Part shown: positions 59,533-64,000 of the stretch, piece by piece
How the letters are laid out: the number at the start of each line of letters is the position of its first letter
Numbering within the stretch: the stretch's first letter is position 1
Source: Streptomyces sp. NBC_00554
GTDB taxonomy: Bacteria; Actinomycetota; Actinomycetes; Streptomycetales; Streptomycetaceae
Assembly (NCBI RefSeq): GCF_041431135.1
Contig: NZ_CP107799.1
Coordinates: forward strand, 620,001-684,000
Reading direction: 5' to 3'
DNA: 64,000 nucleotides
Program-made: the position numbers and the translations under genes
Notes under the pieces: generated by a model
What the model was told of the DNA's origin: nothing
The model's input: the letters and a program-made list of their open reading frames with translations, nothing else
The model's database searches: none

Positions 59533-60837
59533 TCAGGTCACCTCCGATCTCTGGGCCCAGCGTGGGACGCGTCGTCGAGGGACTGCGGGCGTCGGGAGCG
59601 ACGTGGCCTCGGCAGGTGCCGCCAGCAGTGAAGCGGCCAAGGCCAGATGCAGCAGGTACGGCGAGGCGTCGCCAAGGCCTGCCTCGGTGTACGACGCGAT
59701 CGCGCAGTAGCTGATCAGGAAGATCGCACAGGCCCTCTGCAGCGACGGTGGCCGCAGCAGTGCGACGCCGCCCAGCACAACGATGATCGCCGCCACGATG
59801 ACGGCACCGGTCAGGCCCTGTTCCTGGTAGACGGCCAGCCAGCTGTTGTCGATCGGCAGCCCGCCGAACGACTTGTCGCCCAAGCCCGTGCCGAACAGCT
59901 GCTCGGAGGCCGTCCGGGGCGCTGCCAGCAGGGCGTCCCAGACCTTGGCCCGACCGGTGAGATTGGAGAAGTTCTCCTGGGTCTGCCCGCGCAGGAACCA
60001 CGCCTGCAGCGCGGAACTGAACCCCACCGCGGCCACCGTGGCGCACAGCACCGTCCAGGAGAAGAACCGGCGGGCGGCGGCGCTGGTCAGGATGAGCGAG
60101 CCGATCGCCAACACCAGCCCGATCAGCAGGCCGAGCGTGGCCGTCCTGGTGTGGGTCAGCGCGAGCAGGACGAGCGACGGCACGATGACCACCGCCGCGC
60201 TGACCCTGTCGGTCCGGCGCCCCAGGACGAGCAGCACGGTGAGCCCGATGATCACCGCGGCGTACTGTCCGATCTGCGGCGGGGTGAGCGGCCACAACGC
60301 GCCGACGAGGCGTCCGCCGTAGAGCTCGGGCAGGGCCGCGCCCGGTGAGATGACCAGCCCCGCGGCCACCGACCCGAGCACCGCGAAGTACATCCGGATG
60401 TGATGCCGGACGAACGACAGGCCGCCGTCCCACCAGCGGCTGAGCAGCCACAGCGTGCCGATGAAGAGCGCCAGCCGGGCGCAGCGGAACAGCGCGCCGA
60501 ACCCGGACTCCAGGTCCACGCTGGAGATCACGCTCGGCACCAGCAGCAGAGTGAGCAGGAACAGGAAGGCGCTGGCTCGGAAGCGCAGCCGGAGATTGAC
60601 CGCCAGCGCCAGCGCGAACGCGGCGACCAGCGCGCCCATGGTGACCATCTGGATGAGGGAGCGGGGCAGCGGGACGATGGTCTTCGCCCCGGCGGAGCCG
60701 AGCGTGTTGAGGACCAGCAGCCCCCAGACGAGCCCGACGGTCTTCGGCGTGCCGGCCGGGCGCGGTTCGGCGCCGGGCTGCGTGCCCGCCGTGTCCGGTC
60801 CGCCCGGCAGCCCACGGCGCCGCAGGTCCGCGCCCAT
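59533..60837 (-). CDS. O-antigen ligase/Wzy-type polymerase membrane protein
   Basis: The 434-residue protein has about eleven hydrophobic segments (VWGLLVLNTLGSAGAKTIV, YAAVIIGLTVLLVLG, VIVAAIIVVLGGVALL) and a large outer loop with the ligase/polymerase-type FGTGLGDKSFGGLPIDNSWL. It would polymerise lipid-linked repeat units outside the membrane. ATG 60837 starts 1 base after the beta-helix gene stop and has GGTGG upstream. A GTG 3 codons earlier is possible. Confidence 0.82.
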   Translation of the reverse strand: MGADLRRRGLPGGPDTAGTQPGAEPRPAGTPKTVGLVWGLLVLNTLGSAGAKTIVPLPRSLIQMVTMGALVAAFALALAVNLRLRFRASAFLFLLTLLLVPSVISSVDLESGFGALFRCARLALFIGTLWLLSRWWDGGLSFVRHHIRMYFAVLGSVAAGLVISPGAALPELYGGRLVGALWPLTPPQIGQYAAVIIGLTVLLVLGRRTDRVSAAVVIVPSLVLLALTHTRTATLGLLIGLVLAIGSLILTSAAARRFFSWTVLCATVAAVGFSSALQAWFLRGQTQENFSNLTGRAKVWDALLAAPRTASEQLFGTGLGDKSFGGLPIDNSWLAVYQEQGLTGAVIVAAIIVVLGGVALLRPPSLQRACAIFLISYCAIASYTEAGLGDASPYLLHLALAASLLAAPAEATSLPTPAVPRRRVPRWAQRSEVT

Positions 60838-60838
60838 C

Positions 60839-62380
60839 TCAACCACCGGCCCGTTGGGCGAGGGTGCTGCCCGCGTCCTGCTGGTAGGGCGTGCCCTGCC
60901 ACTCGCCGAAGTCGAACACCCGGCTCTGGTCCTGGGCGACGAACTTCCATGGTCCGAGGTAGACGTTGTCGTGCCAGCGGTTGTGCTGCTTGGTGGTGAT
61001 CGTTTCAGCCACCAGCTCGCCCTTGTACGGCGACCAGTCCGGATAGGTGCCGTAGTTGGCGAGGACCGCCATCCGGTCGCACATCACCGTGCACTTGACT
61101 ACGGACTTGTCCAGCACGAAGCGGTTGTCGTGGATGTCCACCCGCTGGGTCTTCCACCGGCAGTCGGCGTAGAGCGGTGCGGTGGCGATCGCCGGCTGCA
61201 CGCAGCGGTTCGTGTTCTTCACCAGCAACGTGCAGTCACCGGAAGAGGTGTTGGCCGGGCTGTTGCAGAACCGGTCGGCGTTCTCCCACAGGGTGATCCC
61301 GGACCAGTTGTTCTCCAACACGTTCCCGGAGATTTCGATCTTGTCCGTGCGGGCTGGGACCCGTGGTTCGCCGCCCGACTCGGACAGATAGACGGTCCCG
61401 TACGGGAAGTTGTCGCCGCGGTCGGCTTCCCTGCGGCCCTCGACCCAGTTGTTCCGCCGGATCGTGTTGTTCCGGATGACCGCGTTGTAGCTGATCTCAT
61501 AGATCAGCGCGGCACCGTCGTTGTCCTCGAGCACGTTGTCCTCGATGCGGAAGTCGTTGTTGTTGGTGTCCGCCCACAACCCGGTTCCGCGGTTGTCGTG
61601 CACCCAGTTGCCGCTTATGTCGGCGCCGTTGACGGCCCAGAACTTGATGCCTCCCGTGCAGCCGCAGCCCTCCCGCCGACGCTCCCAGTCGCCGGTGTTG
61701 TTGCCCACGATCTCGTTGCCCTCGACCACCAGGCCGGTGATGCGGCCGTTGGCCTTGTACGCGTTCATGCCGTACTGACCGTTGTCGCGAAGGCAGCTGG
61801 CGCGGACCTGCTGGCGGGCACCGGCCATCAGCCCGGCGCCGGAGTTGTTCTGGATCGTCGCGTGCTCGATCACCCATCCGTCGGACGAGTCATGATTGAC
61901 CACGCCCTCGTCGGGCGGCGCCACGAAACCCTGCACGGTCAGGTAGCGGATGGTGACGTTGCGGGCGCTGCCGCCGAACGCGTACTGGTTCTTCTTCCGG
62001 CCGTCCAGCACCGCGCCCGGTGCCCCGAGGTAGCGGTCCCCCTCCTTGGGGATGACCTGGGCGTAGCGGTCCGGGTCGAGCGTGTGCTTGCCCGGTCGAA
62101 GCCAGAACGTGGTGTTCGGGGGGCTGCTCTTGGTCTTCGCTGCCAGGTCACCGACCACCGCGGGGTCGACGGTCACCGCGCCCGCCGGCGCCTTCGCCGG
62201 CCCGGCCGCGGGCTTGGCGCACACCCCGGCCACGGATCCGGCCGCGGACGTGGCGGACGTGGATGGCGCGGCCTTCGGATCCGTCTTGGTTCCCGAAGTG
62301 CTCTCACAGCCGGTCGCCGTCAACAGGGCCAGCGCCAGCGGTGCCGCCGCCAACGCCCAGTACCGCCTCTTGATCCCCAT
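60839..62380 (-). CDS. Right-handed parallel beta-helix lipoprotein
   Basis: The 513-residue protein has a lipobox LTATGC (Cys25), so it is anchored outside the membrane. A Thr/Ala/Pro linker follows, then many short beta-helix coils (VTIRYLTVQGF, VIEHATIQNNSGAGLMAGA, GLVVEGNEIVGNNTGDW, IEISGNVLENNWSGITLWEN) as in pectate-lyase-like and C5-epimerase proteins. Four to six cysteines near the end may form disulfides. In an EPS operon it could epimerise or trim the polymer, like AlgG in alginate synthesis. That is an analogy, not a demonstrated homology. Confidence 0.82.
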   Translation of the reverse strand: MGIKRRYWALAAAPLALALLTATGCESTSGTKTDPKAAPSTSATSAAGSVAGVCAKPAAGPAKAPAGAVTVDPAVVGDLAAKTKSSPPNTTFWLRPGKHTLDPDRYAQVIPKEGDRYLGAPGAVLDGRKKNQYAFGGSARNVTIRYLTVQGFVAPPDEGVVNHDSSDGWVIEHATIQNNSGAGLMAGARQQVRASCLRDNGQYGMNAYKANGRITGLVVEGNEIVGNNTGDWERRREGCGCTGGIKFWAVNGADISGNWVHDNRGTGLWADTNNNDFRIEDNVLEDNDGAALIYEISYNAVIRNNTIRRNNWVEGRREADRGDNFPYGTVYLSESGGEPRVPARTDKIEISGNVLENNWSGITLWENADRFCNSPANTSSGDCTLLVKNTNRCVQPAIATAPLYADCRWKTQRVDIHDNRFVLDKSVVKCTVMCDRMAVLANYGTYPDWSPYKGELVAETITTKQHNRWHDNVYLGPWKFVAQDQSRVFDFGEWQGTPYQQDAGSTLAQRAGG

Positions 62381-62389
62381 TCGCCCCCC

Positions 62390-64000
62390 CTAGCCTCTGA
62401 ACCTGAGCACGGTGGTGAAGCCTTCCGCGCCGTCGGTGAAGCCGGTGCCGATCAGGGTTGTGCTGGGTTCCTTTCGCCCGAAGCCGGCGGAGTACCAGCC
62501 CAGCGGCGGGGCGGTCTCGCCGCGATGCGCCCGCCAGGACAGCTGCCCGGGCAGGTCGAGCACCGCGGAGCGGTCCTCACCGTCCCGGGTCCAGGTGAGC
62601 CGAGCCCGGTTGTCCGCCAGGTCCGCGGTGATCGCCGGGCCGAGGTGGAACGCCAACTGCACGGCCCGGCGCGGGCCGCGCACCTCGTCGACCACTCTCA
62701 GCTCCTGGCTCGCGGCTGTCAGCTCCACCCGGCGGCGGTGCACGGAGCGCTGGTAACCGTCGTGCTCGGCGGACCAGCGGGCCGTCCCACCGTCGGAGGC
62801 GTCGGACGTATCCACGGCCAGGACGCGGCTGCGGGCTTGCCGCGTCCACAGGAACGGGCCGCCGGAGACGGACTGGTCACTGCCGTCCAGTTGCAGGGTG
62901 TTGTGGCCGAGGGTCGACCGGAAGTACTGCCGCCAACCCGGTTGCCCGTGGTAGCAGTACGTCCCCGGGTCGGCGAGCACGTCGACCCCGTCGTGCCGGA
63001 CCTCCACGGACAGCGCGTCCGCGTGGGCATGCGCGGCGATGGAGAGGAAGCCGTGCGGACCACCGTCGCAGCGGGCCCAGATCTCTCCCGGACCGCGCAG
63101 GATGGTGAGCCCCGCGTCGGCGAAGTGGGCCGGGCGGCTGGAAGGGCGGGTCACGGTTCCGTCCTTCGCGTACGGCCGGATGAGTGCGGCAAGGAGCGGG
63201 GTGCGCACATCGGTGCCGGTCACCGTCGGCCACCAGGCGAGCCGGCCGAAGACGGCGTCCCCGGTGGCCAGCAGCGAGGCCCAGCGCTCGGTGCCCGTGC
63301 CGTCCACGACCAGGCCGTGCCCGTCGTCCGCGTCCCCCTGGCGCGGCGGCCGTAGCCGGCTGTCCACGATGGCCGCGAGCGCGTCGGTCATCCGCAGCAG
63401 CACCAGCCGGATCGACGCGGGGACCGGCACGTCGGCGGCATCCGCCTCGGCCACCGCGGCCAGGCCGAGCTCCAGCACCAGGCCGTGATACTCGGTGGCC
63501 AGCTCGCGGTTGAGGCCGGAGGCGAAGGTGTTGCCGCGCAGCTGCCGCTCCAGGGACCGCAGCGCGTCGGCTCGCCAGCGCGTCGAGGAGGGGAACCAGT
63601 CGAACGCGCAGGCCCCCGCGAACTGCCCGGCGGCCTCGGCGATGATGTGGTTGTTCGCCGAAGAGCCCCGGCTGGGGAAGGCGGCCAGCCAGCGCTGGTG
63701 GTGCCAGATCTGGTTCAGCGCCACCGTATTGTCCTCGAACAGCCCGGCCGCGCCCGGCCAGCCGTCGAGCAGCCGGCGGATCCACACCCAGGACAGCAGC
63801 CGGATGCCCAGCTCGATGCCGCTGATCCAGTGCACGCCGCGCAGCGGTGGGTTGGCCGCCCACCACGACCGCAAATGCTCGGCAACTCGCTCGGCGTACC
63901 GCTCGTTCCCGGTGATCGCGTAGGCGGCGGCGAGCACGGTGAGGTACTGGTGCCGGGACAGTTCCCAGATCTGCTTGATGTCCCCGACCGCGTCCTCGTT
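62390..64000 (-). CDS. Heparinase II/III family protein (5' end beyond window)
   Basis: The reading frame is open to base 64,000, so the N-terminus is missing. At least 536 residues are visible. Near the truncated N-terminus lies the toroid motif DIKQIWELSRHQYLTVLAAA. After NNHIIAEAAGQFAG comes the C-terminal beta domain with AHAHADALSVEVRHDGVDVL and STLGHNTLQLDG, both signature regions of heparinase II/III-like lyases. It precedes the beta-helix gene by 9 bases. A lyase inside a biosynthetic operon suggests polymer length control or clearing of stray polymer. Confidence 0.85.
   Translation of the reverse strand, partial: NEDAVGDIKQIWELSRHQYLTVLAAAYAITGNERYAERVAEHLRSWWAANPPLRGVHWISGIELGIRLLSWVWIRRLLDGWPGAAGLFEDNTVALNQIWHHQRWLAAFPSRGSSANNHIIAEAAGQFAGACAFDWFPSSTRWRADALRSLERQLRGNTFASGLNRELATEYHGLVLELGLAAVAEADAADVPVPASIRLVLLRMTDALAAIVDSRLRPPRQGDADDGHGLVVDGTGTERWASLLATGDAVFGRLAWWPTVTGTDVRTPLLAALIRPYAKDGTVTRPSSRPAHFADAGLTILRGPGEIWARCDGGPHGFLSIAAHAHADALSVEVRHDGVDVLADPGTYCYHGQPGWRQYFRSTLGHNTLQLDGSDQSVSGGPFLWTRQARSRVLAVDTSDASDGGTARWSAEHDGYQRSVHRRRVELTAASQELRVVDEVRGPRRAVQLAFHLGPAITADLADNRARLTWTRDGEDRSAVLDLPGQLSWRAHRGETAPPLGWYSAGFGRKEPSTTLIGTGFTDGAEGFTTVLRFRG

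Noticed and set aside
60455..63355. Long plus-strand reading frame (about 965 codons)
   Set aside because: It is antisense to the polymerase, beta-helix and heparinase genes, which have clear motifs. The frame has no recognisable domain.

Overview
The window looks like a chromosomal segment of a Streptomyces or close relative. It is uniformly high in G+C. Starts are often GTG, with AGGAG-type ribosome sites. Several genes belong to actinobacterial families: DUF6191, SCO5389 family, Rv3400/Rv3401-like HAD plus GH65, TerD fused to CAP, and an SpoIIE-type phosphatase with a C-terminal kinase-like domain. No tRNA, rRNA, transposase gene, CRISPR array or prophage was seen. All function calls come from reading motifs; no database search was run.

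Bases 1-8,000 hold the end of a secreted ThuA/ricin-lectin protein, a secreted GH105-type unsaturated uronyl hydrolase, a DUF1206 membrane protein divergent from an RpiR/SIS regulator, small hypotheticals, a TerD-CAP-CAP fusion and a secreted serine hydrolase. Bases 7,950-20,300 are sugar metabolism: a GH65 phosphorylase coupled to a beta-phosphoglucomutase-like HAD, and a CUT1 ABC operon (binding protein, two permeases, a toroid lyase-like enzyme) behind a ROK repressor with its own palindromic operator. A BadF-type sugar kinase follows. A 195-bp palindromic repeat element lies between repressor and kinase.

Bases 20,461-26,005 carry a Tat-exported vanadium-haloperoxidase-like protein and an alkylation-repair group (Ada-AlkA fusion, Ogt, a 2OG-Fe(II) oxygenase). 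Bases 26,039-32,673 are a sulfur locus. Four flavin monooxygenases run left and a glutathionyl-hydroquinone-reductase-like GST runs right. They diverge from a 557-bp gap that holds a SAM-IV-type riboswitch and a short HIDL-motif leader peptide on each strand.

Bases 33,498-42,409 form a polysaccharide-degradation locus: a PL8 lyase with its full catalytic set, a phosphodiesterase-like enzyme, a D-2-hydroxyacid dehydrogenase, a second CUT1 transporter and a DeoR/LacI hybrid regulator. Shared AACGCTC half-sites link the promoters. Neither transporter has its own ATPase, so both probably use the shared MsiK-type ATPase. Bases 42,720-47,932 hold a multi-domain SpoIIE phosphatase and a probable zinc-starvation operon (Zur-like box, cysteine-free bL32, MinD/CooC-like ATPase, a small coupled ORF, a SCO5389-family protein). 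A PAP2 phosphatase follows.

From 47,940 to the window end, fourteen leftward genes, mostly joined by 4-nt stop/start overlaps, form one exopolysaccharide operon. It encodes a heparinase-like lyase, a beta-helix lipoprotein, a Wzy-type polymerase, two glycosyltransferases, a Wzx-type flippase, a ketal pyruvyltransferase and an unusual sugar-modifying set (RfbF cytidylyltransferase, epimerase, C-methyltransferase-like protein, PIG-L deacetylase, 3,5-epimerase, class III aminotransferase, DUF4910). The operon continues beyond base 64,000.
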